From: Flavobacterium sp. HSC-32F16
GTDB taxonomy: Bacteria; Bacteroidota; Bacteroidia; Flavobacteriales; Flavobacteriaceae
Length of the DNA: 64,000 nucleotides
Assembly (NCBI RefSeq): GCF_024171645.1
Contig: NZ_JALKAC010000006.1
Span: 1-64,000 of the forward strand
Reading direction: 5' to 3'
The notes under the pieces were generated by a model that was not told the DNA's origin, searched no databases, and saw only the letters and a program-made list of their open reading frames with translations. Position 1 is the first letter of the stretch; every line of letters begins with the position of its first letter. Shown here piece by piece: positions 25,888 to 34,867 of this stretch. The position numbers and the translations under genes are program-made.

Positions 25888-28743
25888 TTAGTTTCTAAAA
25901 TCAAACCACAAATCCATCCTTATCCCGTCATCGCCTTTTTTAATTCGGATGTTTGTGGGCTGGCTCTGTGGGCCTTGCTGTTCCAAAGGTTTAAAATCTC
26001 TCATGGCCGGAATTTCATACATAAACGAAATATCACCTTCGGGAAAATCAGGCTGGGGAGAACTTCCCGGGAATCCATTTTTAGGAAGATCTGGTGTAAA
26101 TAATCTCAAAAATAAATTATCAGATTCGCTGAAAATTTTAAACGATGAGGTTCCTGCTTTTAAATTGGCACCCAATAAATTAGCGTGATATCCTTTAAAT
26201 TCAGGATAAATCAGGTTTTCAAAACTTTCTCCCGTAATCGTATTGTTGTAATCTTTCTCCCAAAATCCGTACGTGGTTCCTTTAATTCTGTTTTTCCAAA
26301 CCCTGTACGGACCTCGTCCAAACCATTTAATTCCCGTAACTTCTTTTTCCGGAAAACGAAACGTAATACCAAAAGCATTGATTTTATCTTCAAAAAAAGC
26401 GCCGTCAAAACCTTCTCCGCCAGAAGCATTTTTTAAAGCCAGCAGTTCCATTTTAAACCTTCCGTCAGCTTCCATAATCCATTTTATAGACGATAATCCG
26501 CCTGAATAATTTACAATACAAACCGCTTTTTCAGCTTCCTGAGAAATCTGAATGTCTTTTAATTTGGCTTTCATGCCAATTGGGCGAGGGCCATGCGTAA
26601 GCGGAATCACAGCCGTCTTATTGCTTATTTTCTGAATTTCTCCCGTTGCAGGATTTATAATTACCGTAACATCATTTCCTTTTAAAGTAATTTCAGAATC
26701 GGTTTTGGTTACCGAAGCTTTTGCTTTTGTACTTTGAACCGCCATAAATTTTGAAGCATAAAAGGCCGCTTTATGAATAGGCCATGTCCAGGTATAAATT
26801 TCCTTTTCAAATTGGTCAAAAGCCGTTATAGATAAAATATCGCCTTCAAAGAAATTTTGAGGCACATCAAATTTTATTTTTCGGGTTTCTCCCGGATCAA
26901 TACTCGGAATTTCAATTTTACCCGTACTTATTTCCTGAGCTGTTTTATTGGTGTAAAAAACATCGTTTTCCGATTTTAAAACTTTGAATTCCATTTTACA
27001 GGAATTTAAATTGCTGAACAAATAAGCATTGGTAATCAAAAATGAACCGTTAAAAGCATCTGTAATTTGTTTGGGCTGAAACTGAATTGGCGCCCAAATT
27101 TCTTTAACCGAAAAATAACTGCCTTCTTTTTCACGATGAGGTCCCAGAATTCCGTCAGCGGCCAAAGAACCTTTTGAATCAAACTTTTGTTCTCCTTTCC
27201 AGTCCGAACGTTTTACCGCTTCGTCGAGCATTGCCCACATAAAACCTCCCGCAAAAAGCGGACTTTCTTTGTACCGATTCCAGAAATCTTCCAGCGCTGC
27301 GCCGTGACCGTTATCATACGTTCCGTGCATAAATTCAGTTGGAAAAAATACATTTTCACCCGAATTGAATCGATGCATTCCCGTTAAATAAGTAGGATAA
27401 TGATGTGTGTCCCAGCCGTTAAAATCGGCCCACGGATGAATGACAATCCTTTTCTGCGGATCATTTTCGGCAAATACTTTATCAACCTCATAATTCCAGC
27501 CGCCTTCATTTCCGTTGTCCCAAATAATAACCGAAGGATGATTGACATCGCGAGCCACCATTTCTTTAACCAGTTTAGTTCCGGTTTCGGTATCATACGA
27601 ATTCTGCCAGCCAGCCAATTCATTTAAAACAAAAAGACCTAGTGAATCACAGACTTGCAGAAAATGATCGTCAGGCGGATAATGCCCGCGAACAGCATTC
27701 ATATTCATGTCTTTAATTAATTGAACGTCCAGCTCGCTGATACGTTTACTCGTGCTTCGTCCGCCTTCCGGCCAAAAAGAATGACGATTAATACCTTTCA
27801 TTATAATTTTGGTGCCGTTTACATAAATGCCGTCTTTCTTTTTAAATTGTAAAGTTCTAAAACCAATTTTTTTATCGTATTCATGAAGGATAATTCCGTT
27901 CTGTTTTAAAACTAGTTTTAAATTATACAAATTAGGCGTTTCAGGATTCCACGGTTTAATGTTTTCCCATTTGGCAGTAATTGTTTCTTTTGTATTTTTC
28001 GCTTTAAGCGGAAAAGTAAAAGCAGGAAAATTTTCTCCGTTTTTACCTGAAAGTGAAACTTCTAAAAGTGTATTTTTTGAAATACCGAACAAATTCAAAT
28101 CAACCGAAATCGAACCGTCCATTTTCGGATTTACAGCAATTTTCTCTATATGTGTTTTTGGAGAAACTTCCAGCCAGACCGGACGATAAATACCTCCAAA
28201 AAGCCACCAGTCGGCTCTTCTTTCTGCATTATTTACTGATTTATTGGCAGAATGTTTCCAAACGTGAACCTCCAAAGTATTTTTAGAACCAAATTTTAAA
28301 AGTGAAGAAATATCGTATTTAAACTCGTAAAAACCGCCCTGATGAATTGGACCCGCAATTTTTCCGTTGATTTTTACTTCTGTATCTGTCATCGCACCCC
28401 CAAATGCAATTAGAACCGTTTTGTTTTTATAATCAATCGGTATTTCAAAATCATATTTATATAAACCTTCTTCTTTGCTGGGTTCTTTTTGGTTTAATTC
28501 TTTGTACCAGCGTCCGTACGTGTATTCGCCAAAACCTTCCAGTTCCCATTGCGAAGGCACATTTATTTTAGACCATACTTTACTGTTATTTCCATCTGTA
28601 CAATAAAAATTCCATTGAACGGGATGCTCAAAATCTTTTCCCGAAAGGTAAATTTTATCCGTTTTCTGCGCTTTTATATTCGGAATAATAAAAAAACAAT
28701 TTAAGAGAATAAATAAAGTTCTGATTGCGTTTTCTGAAAGCAT
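25888..28743 (-). CDS. GH2 beta-galactosidase-type enzyme
   Basis: 951 residues, signal peptide ending NIKAQ. Standard GH2 order: sugar-binding jelly roll (about 30-205), immunoglobulin-like domain (about 205-300), TIM barrel with RGHYPPDDHFLQVCDSLGLFVLNE, acid/base in VIIWDNGNEGGW and nucleophile in FFPTEFMHGTYDNGHG, then a large C-terminal beta-sandwich (small-chain type, about 690-940). Likely removes beta-galactose from the galactan branches of rhamnogalacturonan I; other beta-linked sugars are possible. Its promoter carries site D and a perfect TAGATTTG -7 box. Confidence 0.9.
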   Translation of the reverse strand: MLSENAIRTLFILLNCFFIIPNIKAQKTDKIYLSGKDFEHPVQWNFYCTDGNNSKVWSKINVPSQWELEGFGEYTYGRWYKELNQKEPSKEEGLYKYDFEIPIDYKNKTVLIAFGGAMTDTEVKINGKIAGPIHQGGFYEFKYDISSLLKFGSKNTLEVHVWKHSANKSVNNAERRADWWLFGGIYRPVWLEVSPKTHIEKIAVNPKMDGSISVDLNLFGISKNTLLEVSLSGKNGENFPAFTFPLKAKNTKETITAKWENIKPWNPETPNLYNLKLVLKQNGIILHEYDKKIGFRTLQFKKKDGIYVNGTKIIMKGINRHSFWPEGGRSTSKRISELDVQLIKDMNMNAVRGHYPPDDHFLQVCDSLGLFVLNELAGWQNSYDTETGTKLVKEMVARDVNHPSVIIWDNGNEGGWNYEVDKVFAENDPQKRIVIHPWADFNGWDTHHYPTYLTGMHRFNSGENVFFPTEFMHGTYDNGHGAALEDFWNRYKESPLFAGGFMWAMLDEAVKRSDWKGEQKFDSKGSLAADGILGPHREKEGSYFSVKEIWAPIQFQPKQITDAFNGSFLITNAYLFSNLNSCKMEFKVLKSENDVFYTNKTAQEISTGKIEIPSIDPGETRKIKFDVPQNFFEGDILSITAFDQFEKEIYTWTWPIHKAAFYASKFMAVQSTKAKASVTKTDSEITLKGNDVTVIINPATGEIQKISNKTAVIPLTHGPRPIGMKAKLKDIQISQEAEKAVCIVNYSGGLSSIKWIMEADGRFKMELLALKNASGGEGFDGAFFEDKINAFGITFRFPEKEVTGIKWFGRGPYRVWKNRIKGTTYGFWEKDYNNTITGESFENLIYPEFKGYHANLLGANLKAGTSSFKIFSESDNLFLRLFTPDLPKNGFPGSSPQPDFPEGDISFMYEIPAMRDFKPLEQQGPQSQPTNIRIKKGDDGIRMDLWFDFRN

Positions 28744-28848
28744 AAAATAGAATCGGGGGTTTATAACAGGTTCGTATTTTTTGGTTAAAAACTTCTTTTT
28801 TGCATTTATTTTTTCTTAAAATTTATGCTCAAAAAGAAATTGTATTTT

Positions 28849-28856
28849 CAAATCTA
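28849..28856 (-). promoter_or_regulatory. -7 box of the GH2 promoter
   Basis: TAGATTTG on the minus strand, a full TAnnTTTG match, 27 nt from the CAGG of site D. Confidence 0.65.
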
Positions 28857-28875
28857 GTTGATCCATTTTTATATT

Positions 28876-28895
28876 GTATCCTGTACTATGATGTT
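28876..28895 (-). promoter_or_regulatory. Shared CAGGA operator, site D (GH2)
   Basis: On the minus strand AACATCATAGTACAGGATAC. The promoter-proximal core is intact (GTA-CAGGA-TAC dyad); the distal core is degenerate (CATCA). Confidence 0.65.
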
Positions 28896-28945
28896 AAAAA
28901 ATATTAGATAATTCTAAAAATTAATACATTTTTTAAATTTCTAAA

Positions 28946-28967
28946 ATCAGGTAGGTACAGGATACTA
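28946..28967 (+). promoter_or_regulatory. Shared CAGGA operator, site E (DUF4450 gene)
   Basis: CAGGTAGGTACAGGATACTA at 28948-28967: CAGG cores 10 bp apart, second core inside GTA-CAGGA-TAC. I found no good -7 box at the expected 27-nt distance. Confidence 0.6.
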
Positions 28968-29073
28968 TCCCATAAAAAAACAAAGAAATTGCATCTGCAT
29001 TATTGAATTGATAAAATAATCAGGGATTAATTTTATTATTCAAATTTTAATAATTGTCAATTTTTTGAATTTT

Positions 29074-32000
29074 ATGGGAATTAAAAAACGAACTATTTGC
29101 ACTTTAGCCGGCTTATTTCTGACTTCAACTCTGATTGTTTTTGGTCAGGAAAAAATACCGATTCGTAAAATACATTACGCACCCGAAGGAAATAGTTTTG
29201 TTTTAAAAAATGGAACCCGAAAATTCAACCGTGCTCTTTATGGTTCTAATACGGGATTTAGAGTTGAAACTGGAGATTTGCCGGAATTTGCTATATATAT
29301 GCCCGGAATGGGAGGCAATTTTAAATTAGGATTGTCAAACGGAAAAGAAAGCAAATGGATTACCGAAGCGGCAAAAATTGATACCCGCTATATTTTGGGA
29401 ACGATGCAGTATACAATTGAAGATCCAATTTTAGAAGGCAGTAAATTGTTTATTGATGTTGTCGCTTTAAAGGAGAGCGAAGGTTTTATTGTAAAAGTAT
29501 ATGGTCAAAAAATATCCAAAAACATCAATTTAATCTGGGCTTTTGGCGGTGCAACGGGTAAAAAGTTCAGTCGTGACGGCGATATCGGCGCAGATCCGGA
29601 ATCGGTTTTTTATCTCCAGCCTAATTACTGTCTCAATAATAAATATACGTTGAAAAAACAATCTTTTCTTTTGGATTATGGTTCTGAAAGCAACAAGCAA
29701 AAAACAGGAAATAATAAAAGTCTGAGCGGTTTTTTTCCAAATTCAGAAATTCGTTTAGCAGATGCCAATATTCAGAATAAACCTTTAGAACTTTTTAATT
29801 CTAAGGCAGAAATACTTCCTTTAATAAGCGGAAAAATAAATTCAGTTTCAGAAAAAGGGAATTACTGGCTGTTTGTTCCTGAGGTTTCAAAAGTAAATTA
29901 TACACAAAAAACGATTGCCGGACTATATGAAAAATCGGTTACGGCAACACATCTTTTAGGCAATAGAATAAAGGTGAAAACGCCTGATAATTATATTAAT
30001 ACACTGGGTTCTTCACTTGCAATTGCTTCTGACGGAATCTGGGAAAGTCCAGCCTATCTTCACGGTGCTATTGCGTGGCGAATGTATTTAAATGCATGGC
30101 GAGGCGCGTACACGGCAGATCCTTTGGGCTGGCACGACAGGGCAAAAACGCATTTTGCAAGTTACAGCAAGTCGCAGGTTACATCGCCGGAAAGTGGTCC
30201 GGTTGTTTTTGATGAAGAAAAAAATCTGGCACGACAAAAAGAAGAAATAGGAACGTCAATGTTCAGCAGCGGTTACATAAGCCGAAGTCCAAATAAGAAC
30301 AATGTGGCACATCATTATGATATGAATCTGGTTTTTTTCGATCAGATATTCCGTCATTTTAAATGGACGGGAGATATCGCTTTTTTAAAAGAAATGTGGC
30401 CGACGATTGAACGACATTTAAAATGGGAAAAACGAAATTTTGATCCGGATAATGACGGACTTTATGATGCTTATGCTTCGATCTGGGCAAGTGATGCTTT
30501 GCAATACAGCGGCGGCGGCGTAATTCATTCTTCGGCTTATAATTATTATGCGAATAAAATAGCGGCAGAACTGGCAAAAAAATTAAACATCGATGCCGTT
30601 CCTTTTGAAAAAGAAGCAGACAAAATTTTAAAAGCCGCAAATAAGCAGCTTTGGATTCCGAAAAAAGGCATTTTTGCCGAATATAAAGATGCTTTAGGAA
30701 ACAGAATATTGCACGATACACCGGGAGTCTGGAGTATTTACCATACTATCGATTCAGAATTATCAAATCCTTTTGAGAGTTATCAAATGTTGGATTATGT
30801 GAATAATCAGATTCCGCATATTCCAATTAATGCAGATGGATTAGACAAAAAAGATTTGTATGTAATCAGCACTACAAACTGGCAGCCTTATACCTGGTCG
30901 ACCAATAATGTGGCTCTGGCGGAGCAATTGCATACTTCGCTGGCCTTCTGGCAGGGCGGGCAATCTGAAAAAGCCTATACGATGTGGGAAAGTGCTTTAA
31001 TTGAAAGTATGTATCTGGGCGCTTCTCCAGGTGGTTTTGAACAGCTTTTGTTTCAGGATGCGATGCGCGGCGAATTGTACCGCGATTTTGCTGACCCAAT
31101 TGGTATGGCTTCACGAACTTTAGTCGAAGGACTTTTCGGGATTCAACCTGATGCTTTAAATGAAGTTTTAATCATAAAACCTGGTTTTCCGGAAAAATGG
31201 AATCAGGCTTCACTAGAAATTCCGGATATTTCAATTGATTTTAAAAGAGAAAATAAAAAAGATACTTATATAATAAAGAATCAGTTTTTAGCCAAAATGA
31301 ATTTAAAATTGCTTTTGAATGCCAATTTTGAAGCTGTTGAAAGCATTTTGGTGAACGGAAAATCAGTATCGTGGAAAGCGGTTTTGGAGAACATCGGAAA
31401 ACCAAAAATAAGTATTGAGGTTCCGTATAATTTGAATTATGATATTCAGATTACATGGAAAGGAGATTCTTTAGAAGAAATCATACCAAAAGAAAATTAT
31501 GTTTTTAATGAAGCTTTAGAGATCAATACCTCAAAAGCAAAAATCATTTCTGTTTATGATCCGCAGCAGGTTTTGAGTGCTGTTTCGAAAACAGAATATT
31601 CCCTTAAAGCTAAAGTGAATTCAGCAGGCAGTAAAGTTTTTTTTGTGGAAGTAAAACAAGGAGAATTTTCTTGGTGGAAACCGATTCATTTCAATGTAAA
31701 AGCTGAAAAACAATTAAATGAAACGTTTACAGATTGGGATAAGCCTTTAGATAAAGCTGCACGTTTAGAGACGATTTCTCTTGTTCCGTTTTTCAATTCA
31801 AAAGTTACCGACATTTTTAATTACGAATATTTGTCGCCAAGACCTAATACGGTAACCTTACAATTACCAAAACAAGGCATTGGAAACTGGTGTTATCCCA
31901 ATGTTTCGGTCCAGATTGATGATAAAGGGCTGCGTGAAAAAGCAAAAAAAACCGGGAAAATTTCAACTCCAAACGGGATTTTATTTCAAACGCCTTCTGA

Positions 32001-32484
32001 TGAAAATCAGAAAAATATAATCTTCACTTCTATGTGGGATAATTTTCCGGAAAGTATCACTATTCCGTTAAACGGAAAAGCTTCTCACGCTTATTTTATG
32101 CTGGCCGGAACTACAAATCCTATGCAAAGCCGAATTGTAAATGGAGAAATTACGATACAATATACTGATGGAACTTCGAAAATTCTGCCCTTAAAGAATC
32201 CGGAAAACTGGTGGCCGATAGAGCAGGATTATTTTACAGACGGACTTGCTTTTACAACCGATGCTCCAAAACCGTCGAGGGTTTATTTTAAAACAGGAGA
32301 AATCTCGAGAGATTTTAAGAATTTCAAAACCATAAAAGGATTTAGTAATTACGGTGTTGATGGCGGAGCAGGAACGATTTTAGAACTGCCTTTGGATAAA
32401 AATAAAACTTTAAAAAACCTGACTCTGAAAACTATTGCAAATGATGTTGTGATTGGTTTGATGAGTGTGACTTTAATTAGATAA
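29074..32484 (+). CDS. DUF4450 protein, (alpha/alpha)6-type glycosidase candidate
   Basis: 1136 residues from ATG MGIKKRT; a TTG nine bases earlier is a weaker start. Signal peptide ends IVFGQ. The N-terminal third has the DUF4450 look (GSNTGFRVETGDLPEFAIYMPGMGGNFKLG). The middle is an alpha-toroid resembling six-hairpin glycosidases (HYDMNLVFFDQIFRHFKWTGD, WEKRNFDPDNDGLYDAY, YSGGGVIHSSAYNYY, SLAFWQGGQSEKAY). The C-terminal part is beta-rich. The Asp in DPDNDGLYDAY and nearby acids are catalytic candidates. Preceded by site E and followed after 83 bp by a second toroid enzyme. Activity on a rhamnogalacturonan side chain is inference. Confidence 0.78.
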   Translation: MGIKKRTICTLAGLFLTSTLIVFGQEKIPIRKIHYAPEGNSFVLKNGTRKFNRALYGSNTGFRVETGDLPEFAIYMPGMGGNFKLGLSNGKESKWITEAAKIDTRYILGTMQYTIEDPILEGSKLFIDVVALKESEGFIVKVYGQKISKNINLIWAFGGATGKKFSRDGDIGADPESVFYLQPNYCLNNKYTLKKQSFLLDYGSESNKQKTGNNKSLSGFFPNSEIRLADANIQNKPLELFNSKAEILPLISGKINSVSEKGNYWLFVPEVSKVNYTQKTIAGLYEKSVTATHLLGNRIKVKTPDNYINTLGSSLAIASDGIWESPAYLHGAIAWRMYLNAWRGAYTADPLGWHDRAKTHFASYSKSQVTSPESGPVVFDEEKNLARQKEEIGTSMFSSGYISRSPNKNNVAHHYDMNLVFFDQIFRHFKWTGDIAFLKEMWPTIERHLKWEKRNFDPDNDGLYDAYASIWASDALQYSGGGVIHSSAYNYYANKIAAELAKKLNIDAVPFEKEADKILKAANKQLWIPKKGIFAEYKDALGNRILHDTPGVWSIYHTIDSELSNPFESYQMLDYVNNQIPHIPINADGLDKKDLYVISTTNWQPYTWSTNNVALAEQLHTSLAFWQGGQSEKAYTMWESALIESMYLGASPGGFEQLLFQDAMRGELYRDFADPIGMASRTLVEGLFGIQPDALNEVLIIKPGFPEKWNQASLEIPDISIDFKRENKKDTYIIKNQFLAKMNLKLLLNANFEAVESILVNGKSVSWKAVLENIGKPKISIEVPYNLNYDIQITWKGDSLEEIIPKENYVFNEALEINTSKAKIISVYDPQQVLSAVSKTEYSLKAKVNSAGSKVFFVEVKQGEFSWWKPIHFNVKAEKQLNETFTDWDKPLDKAARLETISLVPFFNSKVTDIFNYEYLSPRPNTVTLQLPKQGIGNWCYPNVSVQIDDKGLREKAKKTGKISTPNGILFQTPSDENQKNIIFTSMWDNFPESITIPLNGKASHAYFMLAGTTNPMQSRIVNGEITIQYTDGTSKILPLKNPENWWPIEQDYFTDGLAFTTDAPKPSRVYFKTGEISRDFKNFKTIKGFSNYGVDGGAGTILELPLDKNKTLKNLTLKTIANDVVIGLMSVTLIR

Positions 32485-32502
32485 TGAGATAATTGTAGAA
32501 AT

Positions 32503-32530
32503 GGTCTTCGACTACGCTCAGCCTGACACC
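32503..32530. repeat. REP-like word after the DUF4450 gene
   Basis: A short imperfect hairpin with the core CTTCGACTACGCTCAGCCTG, bounded by GGT and ACC. This word type is dispersed in many genomes. Confidence 0.5.
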
Positions 32531-32567
32531 TGAAACTTCAAAAAAACTATCAAAACAAAATAACCAC

Positions 32568-34694
32568 ATGAAAAACTATCAACTCATAACTGTATTCTTA
32601 TTTTCGGTTTCGCTTTTTGCACAGAAAATAGATCGAAAGGCTTTGGTAACAAGGCATAACGTTCAAATTTCGGCTATTGATACTCTGGCTTCTTTAACGG
32701 TTGGGAACGGTGCTTTTGCTTTTACGGCTGATGTAACCGGACTGCAGACTTTTCCGAAAGAATATCAAAACGGGATTCCGCTTGGAACACAGTCAGAGTG
32801 GTGCTGGGACAGTTATAAAAACACGAATAATTATAAGTTTTCTGAAACCTTAAGAGACTATAAACAATACGGAAGGGACATTTCATACACAGTTCAGATA
32901 AAAGAACCCAAACGAAAAGTAGAAGCTGTAAACTGGTTCAGACAGAATCCGCATTTATTGCAGCTTGGGAATTTAGGTTTTGAAATTACAAAGAAAGACG
33001 GAAGTCTGGTAAAACCTTCGGATGTAAAAGCGATTTCACAAAAACTAAATGTATGGACAGGAGAAATTGAAAGTTATTTTGAAATTGAAGGAACTCCGGT
33101 TACGGTTTTAACGGCTTCACATCAGGAAAAAGATGAAATTGGCGTAAAAGTAAAATCGGATTTATTACAGCAGAAACGTTTAAAAATAAGTCTTCGAATT
33201 CCGTTTCCAACCGGAGACTGGGCCGATATGGGAACAAAATGGGAAGGGAAACAGGATTATAAAAGCACTCTGACTGAAAAATCAAAAACCGAAGCGGTTG
33301 TAACACACGTTATGGACAGTATTTCATACAAAGTTCATTTTAACTGGAAAGGAAACGTGCAGATTAAACAAACATCAGATCATTATTTTGTTGTTGAAGC
33401 TTCGAATACCAATACATTAGAATTGAGCTGTCTTTTTGCTTTGGCAGAAAAAAAATCGGTTAAAAATTCTTCATTTGCAGATATTCAAAACAGCAGTATA
33501 AAAGGCTGGGAAAAATTCTGGAACAGCGGTGCAGCGGTTGATTTTTCGGGTAGTACAGATCCTCGCGCAAATGAACTGGAACGAAGAATTATTTTATCAC
33601 AATATCTTACGAAACTCCAATGTACAGGAAAAGTACCGCCACAGGAAACGGGTTTAACGTACAACAGCTGGTACGGAAAACCGCATTTAGAAATGCACTG
33701 GTGGCACGGTGTTCATTTTGCACTTTGGAACAGACCGGAATTGCTGGAAAAAAGCCTTCCGTGGTATCAAAAAGTATTTGATAAAGCCAAAAATATTGCC
33801 AAAAGACAAGGTTTTGAAGGTGCAAGATGGCAGAAAATGGTAGATGCGGACGGTAACGAAAGTCCGTCGTCTGTGGGTTCCTTTTTAATTTGGCAGCAAC
33901 CGCATTTTATTACGTATGCGGAATTGATTTACAGAGCAAAACCAACAAATTCGACTTTAAATTTATATAGCGAACGTGTTTTTGCAACGGCTGATTTTAT
34001 GGCTTCATTTGCCCATTATGATTCTAAAACAGATCGTTATGTTTTAGGCCCCGGCGTGATTCCGGCTCAGGAACGTTTTAAAGCGATGGAAACTTTTAAT
34101 CCAACGTATGAATTGGCATATTGGAACTGGGCATTAAAAACAGCAATCGAGTGGAAGAAAAAACTAAACCAAAAAGTACCCGAAAAATGGGACATAGTTT
34201 TGGCTAAATTATCAAAACTTCCAGTTGCAGATAATGTGTATCTGGCAACGGAAAGCGCGACAGATTCCTATACCAATCCTGAATTTAAAACAGATCATCC
34301 ATCGGTTTTAGGCACATTTGGAATGCTTCCTGAAACTTCTCTTTTAGATAAAAAAATCATGAAAAACACTTTTGATCTGGTTTGGAAAATATGGTCATGG
34401 GATAAAACCTGGGGTTGGGATTTTCCAATGACGGCGATGTCGGCAGCACGTTTAAATATGCCCGATAAAGCGGTTGATGCTCTTTTTATGAAGGTAACCA
34501 CAAATACGTATTTAAAAAACGGACATAATTATCAGGCAGAACGATTAACGCTTTATCTTCCGGGCAACGGCGGAATATTAACGGCAGTTGCCATGATGTG
34601 TGCCGGATGGGACGGATCTGAAGGAGAAAATCCGGGTTTTCCTAAAGATGGAACATGGAAAGTTAAAAGTGAAGGGTTTAAGAAGATGTTTTAG
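32568..34694 (+). CDS. GH65-like secreted (alpha/alpha)6 protein
   Basis: 708 residues, signal peptide ending SLFAQ. An N-terminal beta-sandwich (about 20-270; LTVGNGAFAFTADVTG is a typical GH65/GH95-clan opening) is followed by an alpha-toroid from about 330 with YNSWYGKPHLEMHWWHGVHFA, GFEGARWQKMVDADGNE and PAQERF segments. The aromatic HLEMHWWH patch sits where clan GH-L enzymes bind sugar; the acidic residue after it is unclear. I cannot assign a family number. Being between a DUF4450 gene and PL11 in a rhamnogalacturonan locus, it is a good candidate for an uncharacterised glycosidase. Confidence 0.7.
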   Translation: MKNYQLITVFLFSVSLFAQKIDRKALVTRHNVQISAIDTLASLTVGNGAFAFTADVTGLQTFPKEYQNGIPLGTQSEWCWDSYKNTNNYKFSETLRDYKQYGRDISYTVQIKEPKRKVEAVNWFRQNPHLLQLGNLGFEITKKDGSLVKPSDVKAISQKLNVWTGEIESYFEIEGTPVTVLTASHQEKDEIGVKVKSDLLQQKRLKISLRIPFPTGDWADMGTKWEGKQDYKSTLTEKSKTEAVVTHVMDSISYKVHFNWKGNVQIKQTSDHYFVVEASNTNTLELSCLFALAEKKSVKNSSFADIQNSSIKGWEKFWNSGAAVDFSGSTDPRANELERRIILSQYLTKLQCTGKVPPQETGLTYNSWYGKPHLEMHWWHGVHFALWNRPELLEKSLPWYQKVFDKAKNIAKRQGFEGARWQKMVDADGNESPSSVGSFLIWQQPHFITYAELIYRAKPTNSTLNLYSERVFATADFMASFAHYDSKTDRYVLGPGVIPAQERFKAMETFNPTYELAYWNWALKTAIEWKKKLNQKVPEKWDIVLAKLSKLPVADNVYLATESATDSYTNPEFKTDHPSVLGTFGMLPETSLLDKKIMKNTFDLVWKIWSWDKTWGWDFPMTAMSAARLNMPDKAVDALFMKVTTNTYLKNGHNYQAERLTLYLPGNGGILTAVAMMCAGWDGSEGENPGFPKDGTWKVKSEGFKKMF

Positions 34695-34698
34695 TTTT

Positions 34699-34738
34699 CT
34701 AGAGGTTCTAAGTTTCTAAGATGCTAAGGGACTAAGGG
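34699..34738. repeat. TTCTAAG-type simple repeat
   Basis: Four loose copies of CTAAG-like words (GGTTCTAAGTTTCTAAGATG) after the stop codon. The same type, inverted, occurs at 39433-39471. Confidence 0.45.
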
Positions 34739-34756
34739 CTAGGTTTTATCTTTAGT

Positions 34757-34818
34757 TCTCGCAAAGCCGTAAAGAAAACCTTCGAATATAAACTTTGTGT
34801 GTTTGCGGCTTTGCGAGA
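34757..34818. repeat. Intergenic inverted repeat, GCAAAGCCG type
   Basis: Perfect 13-bp arms TCTCGCAAAGCCG (34757-34769) and CGGCTTTGCGAGA (34806-34818), just before the PL11 gene. Confidence 0.65.
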
Positions 34819-34867
34819 TTAATAAAAATCTGCGTGAAACAACTAGCCAGAATTCAATATAAATTCT

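Larger units (their letters stand above)
28744..29073. other. Divergent regulatory region between GH2 and the DUF4450 gene
   Basis: About 330 bp without genes. It holds CAGGA operators in opposite orientation (sites D and E), about 60 bp apart, and the GH2 -7 box. Confidence 0.7.
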
